Below are positions 1-12,400 of a stretch of DNA of 64,000 bases, piece after piece (position 1 is the first letter of the stretch; the number at the start of each line of letters is the position of its first letter). The stretch is taken from positions 45,941,001 through 46,005,000 of the forward strand of contig NC_060214.1 in assembly GCF_021130785.1 (NCBI RefSeq), given 5' to 3'. A program made the translations under genes and the position numbers. Source of the stretch: Homalodisca vitripennis. Taxonomy: Eukaryota > Arthropoda > Insecta > Hemiptera > Cicadellidae. The notes beneath the pieces were generated by a model. It did not search any database. It saw nothing but the letters and a program-made list of their open reading frames with translations, and was not told where the DNA came from.

Positions 1-847
1 AAATCTTCGCCAATAGCTATTTTACAGTTGTAAAACATCTTTGTACTTACAATGTAATGTACTTAATATATCTAAATATCTAGACATATAATATCCTATA
101 AGCCTTTTATACAAATAATATTTCTTTAAATTTATTGAATGAATTACACCTATTCTTTATTTATGGTTTTTTTGGACGATGGAAGAAACTGTGAAGGAAA
201 TAGAAATTTTTCAGAAAATTTATTATTGTTCAGTGACACAGAAAAATAGTAACACTACGTTTCGAGATATGCAATCTGATCTCTTCTTCAAGTAAGTAAC
301 TAACGTAACACTTAATTAGAACCGTAGTCAGTTGTAGGTGGTTGGTCGGCGAATGCAGGACCTATTGCGACCTGTATTAGGTAGTTGTTATAATACGAGT
401 AATTATTTTTGTTTTTTTGTTTTATTAAGTGCATGTTTTAGAGTTCGTGAAGTTGGCACACAACATGTTGGTTGTTATTCCTGACTTACTCATGTCAAAA
501 ACGCTATTGTATGATTTGTGTTTTAATATTCTTTGTAATTATGTGTTTAGGTTAATCATTTTCTTGAAAGAAGAGATCAGAGTGAAGATCTAGAAAACGT
601 AATGTAATGAATTTTTGTTACTGAATGATGGCAATTATTACTTATCTGTTTAGTATAATTAAGATACGATGGTTGGAAAAATAGTTATAGAATAAGTATT
701 AAACTTTTTTAATTGTACGTGAACTGTACACACCATTTGGGTCTGTTCCCTACTGAATTTTCTACTACTTATTAACACAAATTTTTTGAGCAATTTGTTT
801 CACAGTAAATTAAAATGTCAAAAGCTTTTTAAAAAACAAATAATCCT
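1..847. other. AT-rich non-coding stretch
   Basis: No frame here has coding character. A somewhat more GC-rich patch near 310-380 is not recognisable and has no second copy that I could find in the window. Confidence 0.5.
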
Positions 848-1203
848 TCTTATTATTATGCCTTATAATCTTAACTAGATGGCAGTGAAATAGTGTAGTC
901 TATAAACGATCGGACATGAGATTTCAGCGATTGTTTAAACTAAATTGGAAAATATTGGAATACATTTAGTGGGAGAGAAAGAAATGGTAGAAAGTTATTT
1001 ACCTGTTCCTCATAAAAACATTGAAGTTGCTCAGTTCTCGTTTTTCAGTTTACCAGTTCTCTCGCTTGGTTTAGATAGCATTGCCCTGAAGGGTCCATTA
1101 CTTTTCAAAACACTTTTCAGATGAAACTTGACAGTGTTTTAACAAGTGTATCGCAGTTTTGCCGTTTTATCAGGCGGGTTTCATTGGAAAAACATATTAT
1201 ACA
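848..1203 (+). repeat. Dispersed non-coding block A, copy 1
   Basis: Block A is a moderately conserved segment found four times in the window. Shared landmarks are the string ATTGAAGTTG, a CTCTCGCTTG stretch, a CTGAAGGGTC-like stretch and a GGCGGKTTYAATT-like stretch near the end. The other copies lie at 8530-8890, 20400-20630 and 43790-43985. No reading frame is shared between copies, so it looks non-coding. It could be part of a long non-autonomous transposon or of an old segmental duplication. Confidence 0.6.
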
Positions 1204-1854
1204 CTTATATTCATGTTGTATATTATATTATTTATTGTTAAATTTAATAATTTTGTAATGCTCATGACAATTTAAAATCTATTTTGATTGTTCACTTTCA
1301 TAAAAAAGTGTAATATGGAGTTTATTGTAAAAATAATATATTTATTAAGTCGTGAAAAATGCTTAAAAAATTAATCTGAAGATTACAAAAGACTATCGAG
1401 AATCACGATTATAAAAATATGACGTCCCTGTACGGGGTAGGGTGAGATGTATGAGATATAAACTATTAATTTTGAAAATGCTTGTTTATTCATTACGAAA
1501 GAAATTATTAATCTATGTTTATTGTTTATCCTCTTTATGTAAACAAAATGTATATATTGTGATCGACACGTAAAGATCCCCCCAGAATTAACACAAGGAA
1601 TTTTGATATTATCAATGAACCAAAATACAATCAATTGTAATAGTATTGTTATTGAATATTATAATATTTAAATTTACCATGAATCTTCACCTCAGTATCG
1701 GAGAAGTAAAGTTCAAAGGTAGTATTTGCTATTTTATAAGACTTAGATGATCGTTTACCAACAATTTAAAATGATTATTATGAGTAACTATAATTGAAAA
1801 TGGAAAGCACAGATTAATAATATTTTTAATCTAGGTTTATATGAAACCCCTCTG

Positions 1855-2060
1855 ACGTCAATTAGTTAAAAGTGAATAATGACGTTTATAGAGTAAAAAA
1901 ATGTGAAGTTAAATTTCACAGAATCCTGGTGTAACATTAATGTAAAAAGTATCCTTTGGTCCGTTTATGATTTATTCGCTGCTAAGCGCCTACTTTAAAA
2001 ATGTAAATCAGATATTATAACTAACCTGAAACCTTTATGATGGTTTACCAAATTAACTAT
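1855..2060 (+). repeat. Dispersed non-coding block B, copy 1
   Basis: This segment matches 12180-12400 by eye. Common elements in order are AAGTGAATA, a TAAATGTAAAAA-like string, a GGTCC-TTTATGATTT-like stretch, GCAAAGCG-like then TTTAAAA, and CCTGAAA followed by TATGGTGG-like sequence. It sits between A and C in both places, which argues for common descent of the whole segment. Confidence 0.5.
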
Positions 2061-3289
2061 TATGCATAAAAAAGAATACATACGTATATATAAATATGAT
2101 GTCTTTTACGTATAAACATTTCATTTGGGAAATAAATAATTTACATATGAGTTAAGCTCATAAAAAAATTAACTATGTTTGCATAAAGTTAGTTATTAAG
2201 ACCTCTATAAACTCCAACTCAAGAATACTAATTGTGGGAGTTAAAAGTATTTTTTGACAGGTATTTGATCATTCAATCATATGTTTCTTTGGAGTGTTTT
2301 AAACTAGTATGTGACTGAAACAGTGAAATAATAAATTACTGATTACCATGATATACAATAATTACAGTTACATACTAAAATATTGTTTCGTAGTGTTCAT
2401 ATTGCTATTACACGTTGCTTCAAGGAAACCCTCGTGAGCGTCTTTGACTTTTAACACACAAAACCAGTAAAAGACTGTTTTCCTGGGAGAATAAAGACGT
2501 GACCCTATAGTCCGTGATTAGGTTTTTCTGCCCTACCGTATGAAATCCCAAATCGTTAGCACTTTTTTATTCAATTTAAGAATTCCAGAAACTTTGTAGG
2601 AAGCATGTAAATAGTTTTTCATCCCAATTTCGTCTACTCAATTAACAACACTAACTGAATCTTTCTTATGAATTTATACTTCTTCGATGCACTGTGAGTC
2701 TTTAGAAAAACTACTAAAACAACAATTACTTTACCTCTATTTTCTAGCCAAGTAAGTGTAAACCACCCTCTGGGTGATGATGTAATAAATGAGTATAAGG
2801 GTATGCGGAATTTTAATGAAATAAAGTTGTTATTCAGATCATTATACATGAATCTCTGTTATATCTCTATAACATCTAAAATAGCTGTTATAACGCAAAA
2901 GTAATCGTATGAACACACAATTATGTTACTTGAGTTGCAATTACCTTTTCCGATTGAAGGGGTTTAAAAAGTTTAATAACTCTTTGCTTTTGAACCAGTA
3001 GATTAAAAATAAAACAATATTGTAGAGTAATACAATTGTTATTTGCGTATCTCAATATTTTATTATATAAGACGCAGTGTTATATCCCTGAAACATTAAC
3101 TATATATGATATATATCACATATAAACCGTTTTAGAAAAAGGTTATTTTTTATGCTTACGTTTTCTACTTTCAATACAACAGTAACATTATTTATGACTA
3201 ATTGTATTTCAATTTTCACAACAGCAACTAGTAAACGTAACTTAATTTGACTCATGTTATATTCACTTATAATCCGAAACTAATACTAT
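2061..3289. other. Non-coding stretch between blocks B and C
   Basis: AT-rich sequence with no recognisable gene. A short string (ACTGTTTTCCTGGGAG, near 2474) recurs at the matching place between B and C in the second segment (near 12583). This extends the collinearity but supports no function. Confidence 0.4.
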
Positions 3290-3435
3290 CAACCTACCCC
3301 TTCCAGTCTGTGGTTTAATACAACAGAACATAATGATGTGCGGCTTCCCAGGGAGCAGACTGTAATCGCTTGGTGCGCTCTTGTCAGTTAACGTTATAGA
3401 TTACTGCCTTCAACCACATTATGTTATATGGTAAT
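3290..3435 (+). repeat. Dispersed non-coding block C, copy 1
   Basis: This copy matches 13690-13830 and 57000-57150. Landmarks are an ATAATGATGTGCGGCTT-like string, CAGACTGTAATCG, GTTTGGTGCG, a CGTTATAGATTA string, then TTCAACCACATTATGTTA-like sequence. The copy at 57 kb also shares the upstream AACTAATACTATCA. Confidence 0.6.
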
Positions 3436-3869
3436 ATGGTCAGACTTCAATTGTAATTAAAAATGTATTTGAAACATATTTCTTACAAGCCTATTTTCAT
3501 ATTGATTTTGTGCATATAGTTATTATACACAAAGAATTATTTTATATGTTATAATATTTAGCCACAGCATACACTGCTATGTTTTATACCCCAGAAGTAT
3601 TAGTTCACAAATATATTTATTAAATAAAAGCATATTTTTAGTTATAAAAATGTCATATAGCTAGTCAAAATGTGTTTTTTTTTGTACATATTTAACGGTT
3701 ATAAGAATTACATAACTCACTATAACCCCTCATTTAAAGAAAAGATAGCAGCTGTGTAAGTAAAATCAAAGTTAGAACAAAGAACATAACTAAAAAATTT
3801 TTATTTCAACATTCCTGTAGGTATGATTCTTTATATGCTTTTAAAAGTGACTAGGGACGTATAGGACGT

Positions 3870-4040
3870 ACAATACCAAGTTACATTACAACAGACAGAG
3901 TTTCCCATTAAAAGCAGACAAGGGCTATGATGAGTGAGGCTTAATGTATTGTTCTGTGAAGTCGCTTTGGTACGGGCAAGTCGGTGTTCACTGTCAACTT
4001 AGATGTTAAATTAAAATAACATCATATTATTCGACTGTAC
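3870..4040 (+). repeat. Dispersed non-coding block D, copy 1
   Basis: Block D has a well-conserved core: GAGTTTSCCATTAAA, then GACAAG, then GATGAGTGAGGCTTAATG and GTTCTG. Copies lie here, at 14400-14570 and at 16500-16680. The core is better conserved than its flanks. The C-box-like TGATGA in it has no conserved D box, so I do not call a snoRNA. The SINE-like insert at about 4070-4412 follows directly. Confidence 0.6.
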
Positions 4041-4069
4041 ACACGGTGGACACGGTCTGTGAAAAGATT

Positions 4070-4369
4070 ATGGATGATGAAGGGAACTGGGATTGTTTGT
4101 CACAGTTTGTCCGGGGCATCCTCCTGGAAAAGAAAACCCCGATCTGGGCCGCGAAGCCGCCCAGATACCTTGACCGAGCGGCTGGATAACGAGCGAGCCC
4201 CACGGGCTTAAGCCAAATTTAGGCCTAGCCTGAAGTAATGTGAATAAAAAATCCCAGGTTAGAACCCTGAAGACTAGAGGAGGTTTTTTTAGTGCGTAAA
4301 CCCTTTTTTAGGGGAGTCCCACACTACAGGCTGGCCACCTGCGTGCGTAATGGTATTTTTCCTGCCTCT

Positions 4370-4412
<43 letters not shown>
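4070..4412 (+). mobile_element. SINE-like retroposon with A tail
   Basis: A GC-rich insert of about 305 bp ends in a pure 38-base A tract (4375-4412) in otherwise AT-rich DNA, the hallmark of a retroposed short element. Its first half can fold into two consecutive hairpins: CGGGG at 4112-4116 with CCCCG at 4137-4141, and an 8-bp perfect stem ATCTGGGC (4142-4149) with GCCCAGAT (4159-4166). GGTTAGAACCC at about 4258 resembles a pol III B box, and TAGCCTGAAGT about 30 bases upstream is a weak A-box candidate. I could not find a clear target-site duplication, so the left boundary is approximate. The family is unrecognised. Confidence 0.6.
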
Positions 4413-4416
<4 letters not shown>

Positions 4417-6959
4417 TTAAGAATTGTCATAATTTTAGACATTATATAGAATTATTATGATTAACAACATCAGCAGTTTAAGAACTGGTAATATCTTTTC
4501 TCTCATATTTATTTGATAAATCATGTTCTCAAAATAATTAAAGTTTTCTGTTTTCTGATAATAAAAGCTGTCAGCTAATTTTACATAATAACAGACCTAA
4601 TGAATTTACTAGTAACACCCGACTACCCAGTTATAGCTGGGAAAAATAGTTTTTACCTTTTTCTTAAGATTAAAAGTCCGAGAACTGACACTACAATCAT
4701 ATATGGTCAAGTTATTTTATAGTGTACATGTCATTAGGTATAAGCAAAATATTTTTTTTAATGGTGCAAAATTATATTTAATGTTTGTTTTGTTAAGAAA
4801 TATTTTGGAAAAACAATATTCTAACATGGTATTCGATGAAATCATAGTAATACGTGTTCCGTATTAAATCCATTGGATACTCGTACGTTATTTTTCATAT
4901 CCAATACGGCCAAAAAATTATGAATGATCGAACATGAATTGAGTTTTCCATTTATATTAATTATTTACAAAAATATACTTATTCGACCAAGCATTCATAA
5001 AATATTAACAATATCTTACATTTTTATTATAAATAAATTTCCCTTATTTAAATTTTGTCCTTACTGGTTAAAATTACTACAAAAGCTTAAAATGACTAAA
5101 ACTTTGAAATAGTTAGTTTTATAACAATAATGTATTAGGCTTCAAGCTTAGAAAATCACGGGACACTCGTAAACAGTAACTATGTTTGTTTGTACATATT
5201 CAGCGAGAAACTTGTGTTACCAAACAGATGGTCCGTGTGTACAGAAACATATATCATAACAAGGCCTTGTATGACAGCACCAAACACATCATATCTCACA
5301 CTTTACAAATCCTTGACAGGTCAACAAGACTCAGTTGGTTGCTTTGTGTTCAAATAAATAATGGATATTGTTCTGTATATTTATTCAATTTTTATATCTT
5401 TTCGAAAAAAAATCCTAAACGGCTGGACGGATTTTATTCAATTTTTGGTTGTATCATCAGATGGATTCGAAAATGTTTTAGACTTAAAAATTCAAGAAAT
5501 CAAAAATTAAATTCTGAAGGTAAAACATAACAGTTTTCAAAACGCCTGCACGTATAAATTGCAATTACGTGACAGATCCATATATTAAATAGCAAAAGAC
5601 TATTTAATGGCATTAATTTTTGATGTTTATTAGTGCTCAAAATAAATACTGGTTGAACTTAAAAAATAGAGAGTTATACCATTACGTACATGTACGTGCA
5701 TTGTGCGTATTTTTAATGTTTTGTGGTTCTCAGGAGACCTCAGCCTACAACAATTTTTAAATCGTTTATAATTAAATTTATAAAAATAGCAGTAATGATC
5801 ATCATGAAGTAAGTTACACTATATATTGGATGTTACTGGAATTATAAGTGTTTTTGTAAAATTAACTTGGATTTTTGGCATGCTTTACATATTAATACTG
5901 TCACAAGATTTGTTTTTTATCTAATTATTTTTGTTTATTACTTGTTACTAGGCTATTACTTAAAAATGTATCTAAAAATCCTTATTAAAAATGCGAAAAT
6001 GCCTTTGCTTGATAGTTTTACTTTCACGGATAAAATATTTAAACGAATTAAATGATATTTTACATTTAACTTTTATAGGGTCAAAGGAGTGATTACAAGC
6101 TTATTTTTATTTTCGAAAACCCGTCGGGGTTACTGGTCTCTAAAGAAGTTAAAAATATCCTACCTTGGTCACTAAAGTTGTGAAATGTTAACTAAAAAAT
6201 CATTTCTAATGTAATAAAGTATTCTGTGTTAACGTTGTTTATTGTGTGTTCAATTTGTTTACAATTAGAAGAAATTACATTTACATTTAACGCCGTTTTA
6301 GATTTCAGTAATTAAGTCAGTACTTATTTTTCTTACAACGGTCCACAAAATATAAGATATTCAGAAATTGTCATAAGTAATATTAGCATCTAAATCATTA
6401 TAAAGCTTAATCGTCTACCAATGTTTAGTGCGTAATACGATTATTTAAAAAATGTTACTTGTTTTAAATTAAGTAAACCGTGCCATAATCATAATATTAT
6501 AACAGATAACTTTAGAATAACAATCTTTTTACATTTTTTAAAACAATACACAACAAAGTGACGTAAAGTTATGTTATTATACAAAAGTGGCTATTAAATA
6601 CCCTGTCATGAAATTTAAGCAAAAGAAAATATTAATTATGGGTTTTATTGAAGATGTATTGTTTGCCTTATTAATTGTGTTCATGATTTTATCATAATAT
6701 GCTCTGTCCACAAGAAACGTTAGTAGATTTTAGCAATGAGTTATCGTCCCATGCACTGTTGAAAATTAAATTCAATTAAATGTAATTCTTGCATTATTCA
6801 TTTGCTATTACACCATTCTTCATTAGAAAATAAAAAACAAACAAAAATTATCTGACACATTAACGGCACATTTTAAGTTTAATTACTAACTAAAGAACGT
6901 GAATTTTTGCAGCTTTGAAAATTTATCGACAACGTTAGTTTGTAATAAACACCACAGTA
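4413..6959. other. AT-rich non-coding stretch
   Basis: No gene is recognised. The patch 5186-5330 is less AT-rich and open on the plus strand for about 110 codons, but it lacks any familiar motif and runs on into low-complexity sequence. Around 5405-5450 the string CTAAACGGCTGGACGGATTT resembles a motif common in insect interspersed repeats, so a transposon remnant is likely there. Confidence 0.4.
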
Positions 6960-7075
6960 TAATAGGACAGATGTTGATACAGCTCAGAGGATTCAATTTG
7001 TGGTTTGGATCACTTTCCTTCCATTAACTATTACCTCGTTATTCACTTCTCTAAATATCTATAATTTCCCTTTCC
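6958..7075 (+). repeat. Dispersed non-coding block E, copy 1
   Basis: This copy matches 18360-18480: AGGACAGA, then GATTCAATTTGTGG, then GGATCACTTYCYTTCCA and a TCACTTC string. Both copies follow a D block, by 3.1 kb here and 1.9 kb there. Confidence 0.55.
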
Positions 7076-7667
7076 TCTTTGAGCATTATTGTAAAACTTT
7101 TGCAAATTATTAGCTTGGAGTCACTAGAGATATTATAAATTGCTTGAATAACTACAAAATACTACTTAAACTAACCTAAATTTGGAAGTTTTTACTGCAC
7201 TTTATATTATATACACTTAAATATTATATAAATTGTTCAAGAATATGAATTATTAGGTTCAATATTTTAATAATCGAAGAGGGTCCGTTTGTATAAAATA
7301 ATTTACTACAGTTTTAAATGTTTAGGTATAATGGAAAATAAATTGAATTAAAATGATTTTGTATTATTTTCAATCTATTCAAGTTAGTAAAAGCGACACT
7401 TTGAACTCAGCAATCATTCATGTTTTTTTTTTTTTTTTTGGAATGGTAACTTTAATTTTACAATAACTAATTGTGGATTTTAAATTAAAAGTTGAAACTA
7501 ATAAAAAGGTGGGCTAAATATCGCATCACGGAACAGGCTTCGCTAAGTTGTATGCAAAATAAGATTGTATTCAGTTTTACTTGTATATGTATTTATTCTG
7601 TTATTTCCTTATCGCTATCCCTGTTTCCATTAGAGCAGTTCTTATATATTTGCATAACAAGAAACAT

Positions 7668-7795
<128 letters not shown>

Positions 7796-8529
7796 CTATG
7801 TGAAATTTCATTGATACTCGTATAGTTTGTTACATATATATATATATATATATATCATGTGGAGAGACAGGAGTACAATAATAATAGTTTTCCGTCCCAT
7901 GAGTGTTGTATAGTCCACCTGCGAAGGTTTTTAAATTAAATCAAACTACACTTTTTTAGTTCAACTTAGGCAAACACCACCCGCGGTTTGTCTCAAACAC
8001 AGCACCGGAAATTTAAATACACAAAACTTGCTCATGATCCTGGAACGCAATATACATACAAACTGCTACCAGCCTAAACGCCGGAACATTCTAATGAACA
8101 ATAAAAAAATCTTAGACAATGCCTATTTGATAAACGTATTCCTGTATACCCTGATGGCTCTTCTACTTTACTTCTCCCATTCTATCACAATTAAAGAAGT
8201 CATCAAGCGCATATCTTTCCATGCATTGTATTTTCGACATAACCTTGTCTTACAAATATTATATCTATACATTATAATGAAATACTCATAATCTGTTCTT
8301 AATAATACTGATGCGACCATACAGATTTTGTTCGATAAATAAAAATTATTCTGCAAATATTGAAAATCACTGATCAAGAACGTTTTACATATAATATATA
8401 GGTTAAGTTGTCAACACAGTTTGAATAAGATACCTCCTGTAATCCTATTATTTATCAAAGCAAAGGTTGAAGTATTTTTTGTGGAATTAAAATCAAGACC
8501 CTTTTAAAAGTTAAATAATAATTACTATT

Positions 8530-8890
8530 ATTATTATGCCTCCTACTCTTACCCAGATGGCTGTGCAATCGTTTTGTACTATAACTTATCCAATTCAGAC
8601 TTCAGCGATCGTTAAAATAAATTGAAAAATATCTGAATACATTTAACAGGAGAGACAAAATGTCGAGAAAGTTGCTTCTGCTGTAGCCCAGAAAAATATT
8701 GAAGTTGTTTAGTTCCCGTTTGTTCAATTACTGTATACGGTTCTCTCGCTTGATTTTGATGGCATTGGCTTGGAGGGTCAATTAGTTTAAAAACACTTTC
8801 AAATCAAAGTTCAATGTGTTATAAAAGGTGTATTATAGCTTTTAAGTTTTTATCTGGCGGTTTTAATTAGAAAATAACATAACAGTGTTA
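8530..8890 (+). repeat. Dispersed non-coding block A, copy 2
   Basis: This is the longest match to copy 1, extending from an ATTATTATGCC string through AGATGGC, the GAGAGA region, ATTGAAGTTG, TCTCTCGCTTG and GGCGGTTTTAATT. It begins the second occurrence of the A-B-C-D order. Confidence 0.6.
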
Positions 8891-9677
8891 TAGTTTTGTT
8901 GTATATTATAGATTTTATTGTGTAAATAATTAATTACTAGTAATCACGACAATCAAATGTTATTTTGAACGGTACTATTTTATCAAAAAGTTAGGTGTTG
9001 AGATTTTTTAACAAAAAACAAATTTAGTAAGTAGTAAAAACTTACTTTAGAAAACTTATCAGACAACAGTTTATTTTTATATAATGAATTAAGATGATTA
9101 TTATCTTTATTTCTTAAATTATTTATTTTCTTGAAAATATGTACAATAGTAAAATTATATAAACATCATTTTAAACCTTAAGCACAGACACAAACATTGC
9201 GCCTTAGTTGTAGACACAATTGGACGTGAAAATAAAAATAAAACAATGTAACTTTTTGTTTAAAGATATATGAACATGTTTTTTTTATATTAATACAGCT
9301 AAGGTACATCAATAAACAAAATTCAAGAAAACAAAATAGGACTTCAAAAGGCAAGGAACTGCCTGTGTAGAGGCTCCAACTTTCTTAGAAAAACTAAAGA
9401 AAACAACACTCAAGCAAATGAAATTAACAAATAAATTCAAATACGATAAATTTTTCCCATTTAAACTAAGCTTTAATAAAAAAAATTTGAAATAAAAAAC
9501 ACATTATATAATTTTTCAAAGTCTAAAGCTTAATTCAGTACATAAAATTCCATAAATATAAATTATAACCATATCCAGTTATTATATCTTCCATATAGAC
9601 TTAACGTTTGTACAGACTTAACCAACAATAAACTTAAAATTAATTATCAACTATTTATTTTTACTAGAAAATCTACA

Positions 9678-10080
9678 CTAACAAAAGACAATAACCACGT
9701 TTTTTAATTTTTTTTGAAAATGATTTAGAATTATTACAATTTATTATTACGCTTGGCAAAACGTTGTAAATTTTGGGTCCTAAAAATATGTAACCTTTTT
9801 GAAAAAAAGTTAAATTAGGCTTGGGCATAGTAAATACAGGTTCATTTTCTTAATTTAGAGATATAACTACTATTTTCTTTTCTTTGTAAATTCCCACTTC
9901 TTATATAAATCAGCTTTAGGACCTTGAAAACAAACAAATGCTTCAGAGGAAGAATTTTACTAGTTATAAAAAACGAACTACTAAAACTAGTTTTTACTAG
10001 TCTTTTGAGTGTGATGCAAAATTAAGTAATAATATATTGTTCAAGTATTGGATGATAAAAATTTTAGATAATGAGAATAT
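9678..10080 (-). pseudogene. Decayed LINE ORF2 C-terminus
   Basis: Reading the minus strand, about 50 codons (roughly 9830 to the stop at 9678-9680) are open. They encode the typical extreme C-terminus of CR1/jockey-type LINE proteins, with FTMPKPNLTFFQKGYIFLGP followed by KIYNVLPS and a Lys-rich tail. Slightly upstream, in another frame, a piece resembling LKHLFVFKVLKLIYIRSGN fits the preceding part of the same protein family. At least one frameshift separates them and nothing upstream is recognisable. It is a short, old 3' fragment lying between blocks A and B of the second segment. Confidence 0.55.
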
Positions 10081-10147
10081 TTTATGTTTTTTCATATAAA
10101 TGTACGGTAGTAGAATCTTTCTTACCAACAGTTTACCTATAATGAAC

Positions 10148-10153
<6 letters not shown>

Positions 10154-10204
<51 letters not shown>
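10154..10204. repeat. (TA)n microsatellite
   Basis: A pure TA run of about 51 bases. Confidence 0.97.
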
Positions 10205-10208
<4 letters not shown>

Positions 10209-10439
10209 ATGCAATGAAAATACTATTAAACGCTATTATGAAAACAATCTCATTGTACAATCCGTGAATGTTAGCACATAAGGTAATCTAATTTGGTTAG
10301 ATCGAAGGTAAATGAAAAGAGCCGAAAGAAGACGCTTTATGGTCGAAATTGGTCTTCGTTGATTCATTTTCTTGGATGCACACTCCTCAATAATACTGGA
10401 AATATCTTAGACAGAAAATTAATTTTAACAGACCGAATT

Positions 10440-11290
10440 TGATTCTTTATGGCTTATTTAGTTTACCGAGATTCATCCATATAAATTATTTGTTCTGAAT
10501 AACTTATCAACAACTTAGCAAAAACCACAAAAGGTAGAGGCAGGAAATATGGTACATACCTTCGTAATGCGTCCAAGAGGCTCACGAAGGAACGACTATC
10601 AGTTATCTCAGCCATGTTTAGAATGTAACAGAAAAAAGAATACGTAAATATAGTGTACTTTTTTTCAATGGGAAATTGCGTGCGAAGCTGCGGGCAACTG
10701 CTAGTATTATATATTTCTCTTTGTAATGTTAGCAAATTTTATCACTCGAGGGACTAGAAATTGTCATTACTCCCTACATGTCCTTTCAGACAATACATTC
10801 GAAAACAAACTGACCTATAGGCTTAAGTATAATTATAGTTAGTTTGTAATGTATATTCTGTGGGATTGCACCCACATATGCACCATGTTTAGGACTAATT
10901 GTACGGTCTTTGAGGAAGTAGGTTTGCCACCGGCGGTATAGCCGAAAAAAAAAACGCATGGTCTGTCCTGTACCTTGGGGGAAGTCTCCCAAACCGGAGA
11001 AATGCCTCTGGTTTTAGGGTATAGTGATTGTTAATTGGCAGAGCGTTAGTGAGGTCTTTCACTTGAGGGCGTAGAGAACTTTGATTATATCTGTATCTAC
11101 GTACAATATCCCGAGAAATAATGAATTAACCTATGGACTTGAAATTTTGCATAAAGCTTCTTCTCTGTGTCGGAAACGTAGAATGTTGTTACAAGTTTCT
11201 TCTTGGGACTTCGTTGAGCGTTATTTAACCTTTAACATTGTTGTTATGATTAGTTATAATAAAAGAAATGGAAATTATAAAATAAATTAA
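10440..11290 (-). mobile_element. Probable non-autonomous transposon remnant
   Basis: The region is less AT-rich than its surroundings. On the minus strand it contains GTTGCCCGCAGCTTCGCACG (near 10695), a motif I know from interspersed repeats in many insect genomes. At its other end, near 11103-11155, it has CTATGGACTTGAAATTTTGC, a string of the same kind. There is no long reading frame. The element class and exact ends are not resolved. Confidence 0.35.
10560..10615 (-). other. Candidate short 5' coding exon
   Basis: On the minus strand an ATG in a strong context (AAACATGG) opens an 18-codon reading frame (MAEITDSRSFVSLLDALR, then a split codon). It ends at a good splice donor, GAAG followed by GTATGT, with the intron starting at 10559. 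This could be the first coding exon of a gene whose other exons lie elsewhere. It sits inside a repeat-like segment, so it may be a transposon-derived relic instead. I do not recognise the peptide. Confidence 0.2.
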
Positions 11291-11474
11291 TTTTTTAATC
11301 ATAAATATGTACTATCTTTTTGCATTATAACGTGATATAGTTAGAACGGTAGCCTCGCTATCAGAATTTAAAGAGGCAAAAATGTAAAATTGTACCACAC
11401 AACAAAGCCTGTTACACGATATATTGTATAACATTAAAAATATATACATACATACTTATATTTATATACTCGTA

Positions 11475-11488
11475 TACACACACACACC

Positions 11489-11569
<81 letters not shown>
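11475..11569. repeat. Compound (AC)n(AT)n microsatellite
   Basis: A short AC run passes into AT runs interrupted by ATTATATAT and GTGTA. Confidence 0.95.
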
Positions 11570-11572
<3 letters not shown>

Positions 11573-12179
11573 TTAATTTAATGTGTATAATTATAATAGC
11601 CGAATTTAATTTCTATAAATATTGAATCCAAAAAAGTAACTTACTCCTCCTCTCACACTTACGACAAAGTCCCGGTGGAGCAAGTACTCTTTTTGATTCA
11701 ATGTTATATACCAATGTTATATGTTATATACATTGAAATGTTAACCCAAACTATCGCATACAATATCTTTAAATAATAGATTGCACGCTTACATTAAAAT
11801 TAATGTTAAGCAAAGCATGAAGTTAAACATATATGATTTTGTTTATTATTACACAAATCTCTTTTTAATGTTAAATAACCAAACTTAAATGTGTTTTATA
11901 TATATATATATACTAACAGATTTCAGTAATTTTATTTGATATTCAAGTTACTGAAACATTTCTTAGTTAATGGAAATATTTTCATCTATTCCTAGTGTCG
12001 ACATAGAAATATAAAAATATTAACTTTTTGTCTTGTGTTTGAGATGCTTAAATTTTTTTCCTGCCCAAACTAAATATCTAACACACATTCGAACGGTGTA
12101 ACCCATGACACATTCAGACATACAAGTTGGGCTTGTCTGCTTTTTAGACACAACGGAATGTCCTATATGAACCCTTCTG

Positions 12180-12400
12180 CCACAAACTAGTTGAAAGTGA
12201 ATAGTTAAATTTAATTCAAAGTAAAAATTTGTTTAATAAAACGTCACAAAATTCTGTGTAATATAAATGTAAAAATATACTTAGGTCCTGTTATTTTTAT
12301 TTGATGCAAAGCGACGACTTTAAAATTTAAATTAGAAATTATAACAATCCTGAAAACTGTATGGTGGTTGCTAACCAGCTATGCGGGGTAAAAATTAATT
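12180..12400 (+). repeat. Dispersed non-coding block B, copy 2
   Basis: Partner of 1855-2060. It is third in order in the second A-(LINE relic)-B-C-D segment. The extra distance from A (3.3 kb here against 0.65 kb in the first segment) is accounted for by the LINE relic, the transposon-like remnant and the microsatellites between them. Confidence 0.5.

Noticed and set aside
5186..5530. 114-codon plus-strand open frame
   Set aside because: No motif is recognisable, the second half is low-complexity AT-rich sequence, and a repeat-like string overlaps its end.
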